From Desmodus rotundus (lineage: Eukaryota > Chordata > Mammalia > Chiroptera > Phyllostomidae), in the NCBI RefSeq assembly GCF_022682495.2, contig NC_071391.1, positions 10,701,680 through 10,765,679 of the forward strand: a DNA stretch of 64,000 nt, given 5' to 3'. Every line of letters starts with the position of its first letter. The first letter of the stretch is position 1. The notes beneath the pieces were generated by a model that worked only from the letters and a program-made list of their open reading frames with translations, did not search any database and had not been told where the DNA came from. This document shows positions 23,646-35,525 of this stretch, in pieces. A program made the translations under genes and the position numbers.

Positions 23646-26432
23646 ACATATGAGTGTATCAGGGTTCAGCCAAGAGGGCGGCCCCACATAGGGATTTGTA
23701 ATGGGGTCTAGAATTCAAGGTGTCCAGGAAATATTAGAACAATATATATAGGATGTCCTCAACCCCACAAGCCTGAGATGGGGGATGGGACACGTGGAGC
23801 AGGGCCATTCAGAGTTGTTTTGTACAGCAATAGCTGTGCAGCTAACCTCTGGCATGGTCATTTAACATATCTATAACCTTTAACTGGTTTCACAGATACA
23901 TTCAATAGCTGTGGCCCTGCTTTGAGCCAGGGAGATGGCAGTGACTTCCACCCAAGATGTAACTGGGAGGCATCTCCCCCTGGTTCCAGCGCCTCTGTGA
24001 GAGTTTGGAGGAGATTAACTCCATGCCAAGGGGACACACCTGCCCACACCTTACTATGGCAGCCCAGGAAAGCTGGAAGAATCCTGGAACGCTGGCAGGT
24101 GTAACTGATTATAGGAGGAGTAGGAAATGGGGCTGCAGAGGAAGACTGGCGCCGAGATTTAAACCCAGGGGCAGCAGCTGTTGTAGAGATAAGATCAGGT
24201 GGTTTTGGCAGAGAAGAGGGAGAGAGGACCATGTGGCTTTGGCAGAGTGGGCACCCTGTGGCAGAGACACAGTTAATGTTGCCGGGAGCCTGAGTCACAG
24301 ATTTCTACTTCTTTTTCTCAGATATGGTACCCTGGACTGGGCAGAAGGAGATGCATCTGTGGGTATTCTAAAGAACTTCAGTATTTTAATGAAGACATTA
24401 AGTCATGACTCTAAGTATATAACTTTTTTTTAAAATATATTTATTGATTATGCTATTACAGTTGTCCCATTTCCTTCCCCCACTCCACTCCATCCTGCCC
24501 ACCTCCTCCCTCCCACATTCCCACCCTATAGTTCATGTCCATAGGTCATACTTATAAGTTCTTTGGCTTCTACATTTCCTACACTATTTTTACCCTCCCC
24601 CTGTCTATTTTCCACCCATCATCTATGCTACTTATTCTCTGTACCTTTCCCCCCTCCCCCTCCCCCTCCCTTAATGACAACCCTCATGTTCTAGTTGTTT
24701 GCCTAGTTTGCTCTCGTTTTTGTTTTATGTGTGGCCGTTAATAACTGAGTTTGCTGTCATTCTTACTGTTCCTATTTTTGATCTTCTTTTTCTTAGGTAA
24801 CTCCCTTGAACATTTCATATAATAAGGGCTTGGTGATGATGAACTTCTTTAACTTGACCTTATCTGAGAAGCACTTTATCTTCCCTTCCATTCTAAGTGA
24901 TAGCTTTGCTGGATACAGTAATCTTGGATGTAGGTCCTTGCGTTTAATCTTGGGTAATGTAATTATGATGTGCCTTGGCGTGTTCCTCCTTGGGTCCAGC
25001 TTCTTTGGGACTCTCTGAGCTTCCTGGACTTCCCGGAAGTCTATTTCCTTTGCCAGATTAGGGAAGTTCTCCTTCATTATTTGTTCAAATAAGTTTTCAA
25101 TTTTTTGTTCTTCCTCTTCTCCTTCTGGCACCCCTATAATTCGGATGTTGGAACGTTTCCAGGCGTCCGGGACGTTCCTAAGCCTCTCCTCATTTTTCCG
25201 AGTTCTTGTTTCTTCATTCTTTTCTGGTTGGATGTTTGTTTCTTCCTTCTGGTCCACACCATTGATTTGAGTCCCAGTTTCCTTCTCATCACTATTGGTT
25301 CCCTGTACATTTTCCTTTGTTTCTCTTAGCATAGGCTTCATTTTTTCATCTGTTTTTCAAACAGATTCAACCAAGTCTGTGAGCATATTGATAACCAGTG
25401 CTTTGAACTGTGCATCCGATAGGTTGGCTATCTCTTCCTCGCTTAGTTGTATTTTTTCTGGAGCTTTGAAGTGTTCTGTCATTTGGGCCATTTTTTGTTT
25501 GTTTGTTTGTCTTGGCGCGTCTGTTACTTTAAGGGGCGGAGCCTTAAGTGTTCACCTGGGCAGGGTAATGCTGGTTGCTGCACTGTGATGCTGTACGTCG
25601 GGGAGGGGCCCAGTGGGAGCAATGGCGCCCTCCTCACTCTCCTGTGGCTTTCAATCTTTCACTCTGCTACCCACAATCAAACTGGGCCAACTCTGGTGCT
25701 GGTTCCTGAGTAAGTGGGCCTGTGCACACTCTAGGTCCCTGTGGGTCTCTCCAACAACCTCTCCTGTGAGGCTGGGAGTCTCTCCTGCTGCCACCCCAAC
25801 CCCCACGGGCGTTTTCAATCAAAGGTTTGAGGCTTTATTTCCCTGAGCTGGAGCCCTGGGTTACGCGGTCTGCTTCGCTCCCCGCTGTTCCTCCGGTTTA
25901 CCTGTGGGCGAATGTGGTGCCGTGGGGTGCTACCCGCTGCTCTGCCTGCCCCGTTCTCCACCACTCTGAGTCCGGCCCTCTGGGTTTATCTGTGCAAATG
26001 TGGGGCCGCAGGGTCTGCTAGTGCTCAGACTGCCTGCGCCATTTGTCCCACACTCTCGCCAATCTCAGTCCCGCCACAGCCACAGGAGTCCTCTCCACCT
26101 GGTGCCGTCTCCGCCCCTCCTACAGGTCTGGATGAATGTTTATTTTCTATTTTCTTGGTGTTGGTCCCCCTTGCTGTTCGATTCTCTGTCAGTTCTGGTT
26201 GTGCGAGGAGGCACAGTGTGTCTACCTACGCCGCCATCTTGGTTCTCAAGTCTATATAACTTTTAAATAAATAATTCCTTTCCTTTTCACCAATGTCTTG
26301 CATTGAGAGACGTCTCTCCCTGGTGGTGGGCTAGGCGAACCTAGTAGCAGGGGGGACCCCCAGGAAGAAAGTGGCGGATCCCTTGGAAATAGTATATGGG
26401 TCATCCCCCCACCCCGTCTGTTCTGCAACATG
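23646..26432. mobile_element. Solo LTR of an endogenous retrovirus, split by a HAL1
   Basis: The LTR begins TGAGTGTATC at 23,651 and ends TTCTGCA at 26,427. It is flanked by acata (23,646-23,650) and acatg (26,428-26,432), a 5-base target duplication with one change. No internal retroviral genes are present. The second copy at 42,055-43,010 is uninterrupted; here a HAL1 occupies 24,428-26,247. Unit 1 has no LTR at the matching place (about 1356-1363). I cannot name the family. Confidence 0.75.
24413..26264 (-). mobile_element. Half-L1 (HAL1) inserted in the solo LTR
   Basis: The element occupies 24,428-26,247 on the minus strand and starts gagaaccaagatggcgg. Approximate target duplications lie at 24,413-24,427 (aagtatataactttt) and 26,248-26,264 (aagtctatataactttt). 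It is collinear with the HAL1 at 16,316-18,188 and shares that copy's early TGA and the C-terminal-domain deletion. The frame from 25,341 to 24,793 (182 codons) is open to the normal ORF1 end, and it lacks the one-base frameshift of the other copy. The long internal A-run is shorter here. The unoccupied site survives at about 42,834-42,852. Confidence 0.85.
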
Positions 26433-27291
26433 AGGATAGTTATTCATTCTCTTTGCTGTGTGGTATTGCAATGAATAATCACACTAAATATTTTTGTCAA
26501 ATCCCAAATCATGCTACATTGATCACTTTTGTACAGCCTTTGCATGTACATACTTTCTCATTTCTGATGGGTACAAAAGTACTAGGGGGATTTTGGGGAC
26601 GGCTGCAATAGAAAGCTGCCATTCAGTTTAACAAAGTTGAACTCAGGTTTGAATTCCGTCAGTGGGTGAGAGCTGTAGACCTTCCACATTCAGGCAGGTG
26701 CTTGGTATTAATACTGAGAATCTTTCTCACAGTAGCTGATCTTAGGTGAGGCCTGGTGCAGCACGTACATACAGGGAATATGTAAGTGCTAAGTATACAA
26801 CTTGTTTTAAAAAATATCCTCATAATCAGTATCCAGACCAAGAAACAGAACATTATTAGAATCGCTAAAGCCTTCTATATTCTCCCTTCTTTTTAGTTGT
26901 CTTTAGTTCACACATTAGACTCAGATCTGTTTAGAGTAGCTAGAAACTTATGGAGTCTGATTTTAAACACATTTCCGTTGTGTTACAGGGGAACAGTGTG
27001 CCAGCTGGATGCTGTTATCGTTCTGCTTTCAGGGTCCACAACCATCTGTGCTTGGGCTTTGGTCTAGGTCAGTTGCACTCCTGCCACGTTGCTGTTCAGG
27101 ATACGACCCAGTTCAGAGGTAGAACTTCCAAGGCCATGGGTTAAAATGGACATATTATTACTACAAGAAGCATCTCCTGTTGTTCTTCTACTGTATTGTG
27201 TCTCAGAATACCAGAAACAATACCTTCCTAGAGAACAGAGCAGCGTCCTTTTCCTCCTTGGGTTTCCCTAGCAATCTGGAATGTTCTCACT

Positions 27292-27621
27292 GAAAAGCAT
27301 TTTTTTTCAAGGATCTGCATTTTTTATTTAGTATTTTTAAATTTATTGATTTATTTTGATTTTTTTTATTGCTATTCAATTACAGTTGTCTGCATTTTCT
27401 CCCCATCCCTCCACCCCACCCCAGACAAACCCAAATCCCTCCCCCGCCTCCACCCTCCCCCTTGGTTTTGTCCATGTGTCCTTTATAGTAGTTCCTGAAA
27501 ACCCCTCTCCCCACTGTCCCCTCCCCACTCCCCTCTGGTTATTGTTAGATTGCTCTTAACTTCAATGTCTCTGGTTATATGTTGTTTGCTTTATTCTTTT
27601 GTTGATTAGGAAAATCATTTT
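27292..27621 (-). mobile_element. 5'-truncated L1 3' end in block A
   Basis: The reverse complement of an L1 3'UTR (T-rich start, C-rich tract, 'gttgattagg' end) lies between gaaaagcatttt (27,292-27,303) and gaaaatcatttt (27,610-27,621), a target duplication with one change. The empty site reads aaaagcattttgtaac at about 2223 and 43,875, so the insertion is specific to unit 2. Confidence 0.85.
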
Positions 27622-28902
27622 GTAACTGCACCTAGATATTGAATGACTTCAGGTTTTGTGTAACTGTGGCAAACATTTAAGATTGGCCTTGCTTCTTGTG
27701 TGGTCCTTCAAATTCATGTCCTTGTCCCTCTTTAGTAAATGAGCCACTTCCTGTAATTTGGCCATCAACAAAGTTGAGCAGAGGCATGTGATGTTGTCAA
27801 ATGTCTTGATAAATGCTGTTTGGTGTATTTGTTTTCCAAATACTTTCTCTATATGTCTTTAATATTCCCTTGTTTTATCATACACTTTCCTAAGTAACTG
27901 TATTTCAAAATAATCAGCATGCCAAAGTGGCATTTTGGGGGGTAGTATAACTGCTCTTCTTTCATTGTATAACATTGAATTCCCCTGGTATACAACTTTT
28001 ATAATTTACATATATATATGTATGTATGTATTTGAGATCTATCACTCTATCTAATCTATATTTGTATAGATATGTTTTTCTACATTCTCACAATCCTTAG
28101 CATAGAATTGATATGAATAATGACTCAGTACATGTGTGTTTTAAGTATTTTTCTCTTGTTAGGCTGGTGGATAGTCAACAAAGTATAGAAATAAACAGCC
28201 ATTAAAAGCTGCTTCTGCTAATATAGTTAATTTGCATTAAGGTATTTTTAGTAGTTTATTTTTTATTGTGTTTTTTCATACTCTTGTCCATTTCCACCCA
28301 CCCCAGGAGTATGATTTTTTTATAAAATATATGTTTTTGGATGCTTCAAAAATTACAATGTATTTTAATATACAGTTGCTCATAGTTTAGTTCCGGTGGA
28401 GACTGGAGCAGAGATAGATGAAATCGACAAATCTGAGGGACGTCCCAAGGTTAATGCTCTTTACTTAGAGTGTAAGTGTCACGTGGGTCTTTACATATCC
28501 ATCACTTCAGTGCCCAAAACCATTCATGTACTTTCTGGAGGGTGATGGAATGTGCATTGCCAAGCCTCATACCCTGAGATTGTTGTTTCAGTGACATCTA
28601 ACAGGAGGTAAAATGTCATCTAATACTTCATTTTAGTATCTATTTGTCTGTCTTGTCATTTGGTGTCACTGACACCATGCAGGTACTTTGGATAATACAC
28701 ATGGAATGCTCAGTGCTTGAGCTAAGAATGCTCACAATCTCATCTTGGAGATGGTGATATAGTAACAGATGATATTAGTACAATGCTTAAAGGAGATAGA
28801 TGCCAGTGATTTAAGATTGGGGCATTTAACCAGAGCTGAGAAGTGTGTGGTTTCATTCTTAGGATGTTTGAAGTAGGTACACTAAGCACATTAAAGGGAG
28901 GT

Positions 28903-28931
28903 TTGTGTGTGTGTGTGTGTGTGTGTGTGTA
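28903..28931. repeat. (GT)n microsatellite
   Basis: A clean GT run in block E; the matching positions at 6925-6950 and 36,566-36,592 have different lengths and purity. Confidence 0.9.
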
Positions 28932-29557
28932 AGGAGAAGAGGATCTAAATGAGAAACCTTGTGCAGTCTAGTGCTCTGTCCTCCAGGGAGAAGGAGAGAG
29001 AGCCTCCAGGTTTTTCTGCAGAATGGCAACCTTAAAATTAAATGAATATTCTGAGATTCTGAAATTATATAATGTTTTTTATAATGGTATTAATAATTAT
29101 TCAATAATAGAGTATCAGGTACAATTACCTTAAGTTATTGAAATAGATTTTAGCATTACTTAACATCCAACCACTAAGCAATGACCACTATTACAATTGT
29201 GTTTAAACCAAAGTTTCAGTTTATTTCACAGATTGACAGAGAACCAAATTAAGGCATTACAACTGGAATACTAATGTAAATACTATTTGTCTGTTTGTTC
29301 GTTTGTTTTTCATCAAACATAAATTCTTGTTAATAACTCTTGAACTTCAACTACATCAATTGGGGATTTCATGTTTTTTTTTAAAGTTAATTAGTATAAT
29401 GCTGTGAACATGTTGTAAAGGGAGATAAAATACATACATTAAGCACACTGTATACATTAAAGGGATAGAAGCTATTAGAGGAGGTCAAGTTCCAACACCC
29501 CCAAGCACTGTTCATGCAATTTCTGTTCAGTTGTTAAGAGCAGGTGTCTGTTCCCCA

Positions 29558-29740
29558 GAGCAAGGGCAAGAGGGGAAATCCACAGTCTGAGGTGAAGGCT
29601 GTGATGCGCCAAATAAATGTAGAGCTGCTGATGCTGCTGACCCCTGGGGTAGCACAATCAGAAATAGAGGATCTGAGAAGTTGTCTACATCACATGAGCT
29701 GTGTCCCTGATGGTTACCCAGCCTTGGGCAAAGAAGAAAC
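29558..29740 (+). other. Exon-like open stretch in block E (function not shown)
   Basis: An open frame (SVPQSKGKRGNPQ...) is bounded by 'tgttccccag' on the left and 'caggtgggt' on the right, resembling splice sites. The same stretch is open in unit 3 (37,210-37,400), but it has a stop in unit 1 (about 7670) and in the OR-b unit (about 15,950). I recognise no protein family, and two of four copies are broken, so coding function is unlikely. Confidence 0.2.
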
Positions 29741-30445
29741 ACAGGTGGGTTTTGTGTAAAATGAACATGCTAGAATAAAACAAAACAAAGTTATTTTCTT
29801 TTTCATACACAAAATCTGCCTTTTCCTTCTATCTTGCAGGGGGACACAACATTCATTGCACAAATGATTTTAAATGGCATCCTGAAAATGAGCATTGTAA
29901 ATAACAAAGTAGAAATACGGGGGAACCAGATAGACAAGACCCTTGCAGTTATGTGACTTTGAACTAAGGCAGGAGAGTTTTAATTTACTCTTACTCATTC
30001 ATTTACTACTTATTACTTCTAAGTGTTGTGATGGGACATTTATAGGATGATACAAGCACATAGGAAGAAGACAACAAAAGCTAAATTAAACCACGAAAGC
30101 TCCCTCCTGGCTCAGCAAGTTTATTAAAATCATTTGCTTAAAAAATGGAACTTTAAACATGGAGGAACATGGTACTATGCCCATATCTCTTTGAGATATA
30201 TACCCATGAATAGAGCAGAGTAATACATACACACCCTCTTTACAAAACTAAGAGTAAGCCTATTACGTGTCTTTACTTTTAAGAGATGAAGATTCATGAT
30301 GACTATTCTCTGCATTCAATTTAGACACAAAAGTGAATAAAGAAACATTCAGAATTGTATTTGTGAAACTACAACAAAACTGCATCAAATGCCTAAATTT
30401 TAATTCTCGACAACACTAAATGAATGTTTTTTGGTGAACATGTTT

Positions 30446-31384
30446 TCACCCAGAACATAATTTAGTGACAACAACTTTTTTTAGGGCACCTTTCACATCC
30501 TTATTCCTCAAACTGTAGATCAGTGGGTTTAACATGGGGATGACAACTGTGTAGAACACAGAGGCCACTTTGTCCGTGTCCATGGAGTAACTAGAGTTGG
30601 GTCGGAAATACATGAAGAGGAGTGTCCCATAAAATATAGCCACAGTGGTTAAGTGGGAGGCACAGGTAGAGAAGGCTTTGCGTCTGCCTGTGGCGGACTT
30701 CATGGAAAGGATGGTAGTTACAATGTAGCTGTAGGAGAGGAGGATAGTGATGACGCTGGACCCCACAACACAACTACAGGAAACCGTCATTGCTATTTCA
30801 CTGGTGGTTGTGTCTGAGATGGAGATGGCTAGTAAGGGTGGAAAGTCACAGAAAAAGTGATTGATGATATTGGAATTGCAGAATGATAACGGGAAAGTGC
30901 AAGAGGTGAAGATTGCTGAATCTATAAAACCTGTGGTGTAGGCAGTGGCCACGAGCTGCATGCACACTCTCCTGGACATGGTCATTGTATACAGAAGTGG
31001 ATTACAAATGGCAACGTAACGGTCATACGCCATGACAGACAACATGATACATTCCACAGCCGCAAAGGCACCAAAAAAGGACATCTGAACCACGCATAAA
31101 TTATATGCAATCTTCTTTTGCTCAGATAAGAGATCAGCTAGCATCTTTGGAGAGACAGTGGAGGAGTAGCAGACATCACAGAAAGACAGACTGCTTAGGA
31201 AATAATACATGGGCGTGTGGAGCCGGGCTTCCATGCTGATCAGCAGGATCATGCCTAAGTTGGCGATCACCGTGATGCCATAAACCAGCAGGAAGAGCAC
31301 AAAGAGCCCCTGCTGCACATCCCGCCTGCCAGAGAGTCCTAAGAGTATGAAGTCTGTGAACACGGTGCAGTTCTCAACGGCCAT
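30446..31384 (-). CDS. Olfactory receptor, family 5-like (OR-c), intact
   Basis: The gene encodes a 312-residue odorant receptor with all usual marks: Asn5 glycosylation site, [22 protein letters not shown]2 cysteines with [21 protein letters not shown] and [13 protein letters not shown]. It keeps the extra TM3 residue (QMSFFGAF) that OR-a and OR-d lack, so it stands closer to the ancestral length. Differences from OR-a gather in TM4-ECL2 ([18 protein letters not shown] instead of [18 protein letters not shown]), a ligand-relevant region in the family, which suggests a different odour range. The start ATG at 31,384 follows the same conserved acceptor. Downstream block E and upstream flank F are both of the OR-a type, unlike OR-d. 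Confidence 0.93.
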   Translation of the reverse strand: MAVENCTVFTDFILLGLSGRRDVQQGLFVLFLLVYGITVIANLGMILLISMEARLHTPMYYFLSSLSFCDVCYSSTVSPKMLADLLSEQKKIAYNLCVVQMSFFGAFAAVECIMLSVMAYDRYVAICNPLLYTMTMSRRVCMQLVATAYTTGFIDSAIFTSCTFPLSFCNSNIINHFFCDFPPLLAISISDTTTSEIAMTVSCSCVVGSSVITILLSYSYIVTTILSMKSATGRRKAFSTCASHLTTVAIFYGTLLFMYFRPNSSYSMDTDKVASVFYTVVIPMLNPLIYSLRNKDVKGALKKVVVTKLCSG

Positions 31385-33899
31385 CGCTCAGGTTGGCAAT
31401 CCCTGGTTGTGGAGGAAGGAAATGCAAGTTGAGGGAAAATCATCTACTCTCTTAGCAGTTAAACAGCTTGTTCTTTCTATTTGTCCGCAGTTAGAAAAAG
31501 AGCTCAGCAGTGCACATCTCTTTAAGGAAAGTGACTCTCTGCAATATTTCCAATTTAATATAAATTGATAGAATGATAATAATACAGCTTACATAGAATA
31601 GGTAGCACATTGTGATCTAAATTAAATCATTTTATTTCCATACCTACCTATGTAGTATTTTTCCATGTTATAGATTAAGAAATTGATGTCCTCAGAGTCA
31701 ACCAAGTGTTTTGTAGAATTATTTGGCTAAGATAACCCATATCTAATTACATGGTTGTTTCTATTTCTGATGTAGTATAAGTGTTGTCATATTCTGAAAT
31801 GAAAAAGAATACAGAAGTGAGAGATGCAGGCAAGAAAAATATTTTTCCCCCTCATTATCCAATACTGTGAAGCAGGCAGATCACTGGCTTGTTTCTTGAT
31901 GTATTGAGTGCCCACTTCCCTATTATTCCCTTGTCCTGTCAACACTCAGTTAACAAGGGATAAAGGTAGTCTGTGATCCAGGACTCCCAGAGCAGGGAGC
32001 GTTCACTAGAGGTGAAGTTGGAGGGGTCTCCATGGATGGTAGGATAAGGGCACAGGCTGAAACATGTAGGGCTAACCGTGCTCCCTCTGCCAGCACTGCT
32101 TGGGAAGGTATGTTGGGACCTGAGAGTACACATCCTGGTAGCACAGGTGACCCAGAGGCAAGTGTGGATTGCTGTGTGAGACCCTCCACTCTAATCTGCT
32201 AGAACCCACTGAATCCATTCACCAAAAGATCAAATGTGCAGGATACAAGGTAATGTCTCGTGTGTCCACAGTCCCATAATCTCAGAGAAATTTCCATCTG
32301 AACTGGGCCCCATCCAACTCCCTAGACATTGTGACATTGCTTAACTGTGTTCTTGATCCCCGTCCTCTTGAGAATCTCTGAAATCGGCAATCCTTTGGTT
32401 AAAAAGAGTTGGTTCTTAGAAGGTCAATAAAATTCTATGCTCTACTGCTATATTTTACACAAACCAGGCATATCATATATAATATAATACCTGACCTCTT
32501 CTATTCTGTGGGAATATGACAAAATGGACCAGAATGTCAAACAGACAAAGAATTACATCTGAATAACAATGTAGTGACCCACATGCAGGTCTCTAAAAAC
32601 CCTGGTCTCAACTCATCTAATTAACTGTGCTTGTAGAGACATGTTTTAAAAATAAACTTAATTTCCAACGAAACATATTTGTAAAATATATAAAAGTACA
32701 GGTAAGGGAGTAAAAACAAACAATATCCGACCATTTTCAGAAATAAAATACTCACATTTTTTTCTTCTTTGCCATTATGAATATCTTTAAAATAATGAGA
32801 TTGATGAAAGTAAGGAAAAGTTTGTATACTATTTCTTACTCTCCATTAGTTTTATAACATGCTTTATGTCAAATAAAGATAAAAGAACTAAAGAAATTTA
32901 AAATAGAAATGAGAAAACCACAATAAAATCCTGTACCTGTTCCGGATCCTGTACTTCTTTGTTGCCTGCTTTCCGTCTGCCAGAGGGTTCAGCACTGTCC
33001 CCTCAGTGACCTGGCTTATATCACCCTGGCTGTGTCTGGACCTGGGTGCTGGTCTCTCAGGAACAACGCACAGGTATAACAAGATGTTGTATCATGTGTT
33101 ATTCCCTACAGGCTGGTGATTGAGAAAGAAACATGGATCTTTTGAAAATGTTGCTTTTGTCTCTCCCGACCTTATTGCCTAATATTATACTTACTTAGCA
33201 ATAGTAAAATGAGTGTACTGAGGGCTCTTTGCTTCCAGCTCACCAAATCTTTTACAGGTATATGGTTTCCATCTCATAATTATCAGAAACAACTACTCAA
33301 GTTACATAGAAAGACACACAGATACAAACACTCTCATTAAATATTTTTACAAAATAAAGATTTTCGTAAAAACAGACAAAACTGACTATAATCATAGTGC
33401 TTAGGGAAAAGCAAATCTTGTTGTCTAATATGGGATTTTTAATATTCAAACAAAATTTACACCAGAATAAATACAGCTTATGTGCAAATAGTTATTCTGG
33501 AAAATGACAATGCAGCCTTTTTTACATTAATTTATTCATTCTTCTTTTCCTTATATCATTAGGTTTATAGAGAATTTTTATACCATAAAATTTTGATGTG
33601 AGTATAATTATACATACATAAATTATCACAGCTAGTTTCTTCTTTAAAATAAATTCTAAGAAATGAACTTTAAGAGCATATAAATTTGACAGTAAATAAA
33701 GACAATTTTGACCTTTTTAACAGAGTGAGATATTTTATGTTGTGTTATAATCACCATATATTATCATATATGTTTTGATACATACATCTTGAGTTGTTTC
33801 TAATGAGCTCATTATTTAATACAGAAATTGAAACCAGAGGTAGTAAGGTAGAGTCTTTTACACATTTTCATTATACTCATAAAAGTTGCTCAAAATAGG

Positions 33900-34268
33900 T
33901 GTATTTTGTCTTTTTAAAAATTTTATTTTAATTGTAATTCAATTACAATTGTCCGTATTTTCTCCCCATCCCTCCACCCCACCCCATCTGACCCCACCTC
34001 CCTCCCCCGCCTCCATCCTCCCCCTTGATTTTCTCCATGTGTCCTTTATAGTAGTTCCTGTAAACCTCTCTTCCCACTGTCCCCTCCCCACTTGCCTGTG
34101 GGAATTGTTAGATTGTTCTTAACTTCAATGTCTCTGGTTATATCATGTTTGCTATTTTCTTCTGTTGATTATGTTCCAGTTAAAGGTGAGATCATATGGT
34201 ATTTGTCCCTTACTGCTTGGCTTATTTCACTTAGCATAATGCTCTCCAGTTGCATCCATGCTGTTGCA
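33900..34268 (-). mobile_element. L1 3' end fragment at the unit 2/unit 3 boundary
   Basis: This is the same piece as window positions 1-368: line-by-line comparison shows a constant offset of 33,900, with one difference in the 60 bases from 301/34,201. The right end joins block C at 34,265-34,268 through a shared 'tgca'. Confidence 0.85.
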
Positions 34269-35059
34269 CCATTTCTTTACACATAGTTGATGGTTTCTTT
34301 TATGAAACAAAGGCCAATCTCAGTGCTTGTGGAAAAATTTTATAGCCCACAAATCTTAAAAATGTGCACTACTTATCACTGTAAGGAAAAGTGTGTCAGC
34401 TCCTGATTTAAGGTGTTGAGGAAAAAATGAGTTGTTTTCAGTTTTATACTGTTGCAAATAATTCAATGGTGAATATTCTGTACATGTGTTTGGGTGAACA
34501 TATTCATTGGTTTCCCTGGAGTATAATTCTAAGATTGTTGTTTGGGTCATAGGCATCTATATGGTTAACACCCATGAAGTTCTTCAAATGGCTTAGGCAG
34601 TCTTCCCATCATTCACTTAGTTAATCATGTAACAATCAGTGACACAGGTACTATATTCTCCCCATTTCACAGATAGTTAACTGAGGCATAGAAAAATCAA
34701 GTAACTTATTCAAAGTGCCTCTCAATAGCTGGGTACAGAGCTGGCATATGAATCAGGGAATCTGGCTTCTTCCCTCATCCAGGAATCAACCCTTGTGAAT
34801 TGATAATCTATACATGATCACACACATATATTTCTGAGGTATTTACTATATTCTTTAACTTTAAACAGTGATTTTAAGCTTTATATGTTTTCTTATACAT
34901 TGGGGAAATAAACTGCATTGGACTATGAGAAAAAGGAGGGTTTGTGAAATTCTTGTGAGAGAAGTTGTGTGTGTGCTGGTAAGGCTGTTGTGCTTTCCCA
35001 GTTAGAGCTTCGAATTAGGGAATTAGACACATCTTGGAAAGTTGTATCTCACAAGGAAT

Positions 35060-35525
35060 CTGCCTTCAGTCCTGTGGCCTTCCTAGTGGTGCCGTTTACG
35101 TATTTGTTGGTCAAACTGTAAATCAGCAGGTTCAGCCTGAGGATGACCATGGTTTAGAACTGAGATAAATTTATCACTATTGGGAGAAGACTCCCCTGAT
35201 GGGTGGCAGCAGAAAGCAGGCGAGAGGCCCATTGAGTGAAGGTTTTTCTTCTCTAAGTGATAAAGAAGATCTTTAAGTCTGAGAAAAGGGTGAAAAAGTA
35301 GGAGATGATGATGTGATAAAACAGATCATTTCCACTGAGCTGCCCTATGTGGAGAGAAGCCACTCATTTATTGGTGTGTCTGTGCAGGTTAGCTTAACCA
35401 GGGGAAGGGATCTCAGAAAAAATGATTCATAACCTTTTCTGTCACAGTATTTCAGAATAAATGCAAAGAATGTGTGAACCAAGGAACTCTTGTTTTCTCC
35501 CATGCATGACAAGACACTGGCTTTC
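35060..35525 (-). pseudogene. OR5I1-like olfactory receptor pseudogene fragment, unit 3
   Basis: This is the counterpart of 5405-5880: C-terminal half of an OR from TM4 to the tail, with the CTDT-INEWLLST-GSS segment near 35,350 still readable in pieces, a TM6 GR-KTFT-WAS segment, and stops and frameshifts. Its left boundary near TM4 is slightly eroded, because the 'aagtaactg' preserved in the other copies is lost here. Confidence 0.7.

Larger units (their letters stand above)
22431..33899. repeat. Segmental duplication unit 2 (A, LTR, E, OR-c, F)
   Basis: Block A' (22,431-23,645) matches 40,836-42,049, and its part from 22,790 also matches 523-1350. Block A continues from 26,433 to 27,885 around an L1. 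At 27,885 the sequence jumps to the equivalent of 5884 in unit 1, so about 3.4 kb holding the OR5W2-like and OR5I1-like relics is deleted. Block E (27,890-30,440), OR-c and flank F (31,385-33,899) complete the unit. F contains a MIR remnant near 31,610-31,745 and the GC-richer island near 31,890-32,195. The remainder is AT-rich non-coding DNA. Confidence 0.85.

Noticed and set aside
23858..24433. Overlapping 140-codon frames on both strands
   Set aside because: They lie inside the solo LTR and are broken in the other LTR copy at 42,262-42,798.
25447..26266. Several open frames with Pro/Ser-rich products
   Set aside because: They are shadows of the HAL1 5'UTR on the opposite strand.
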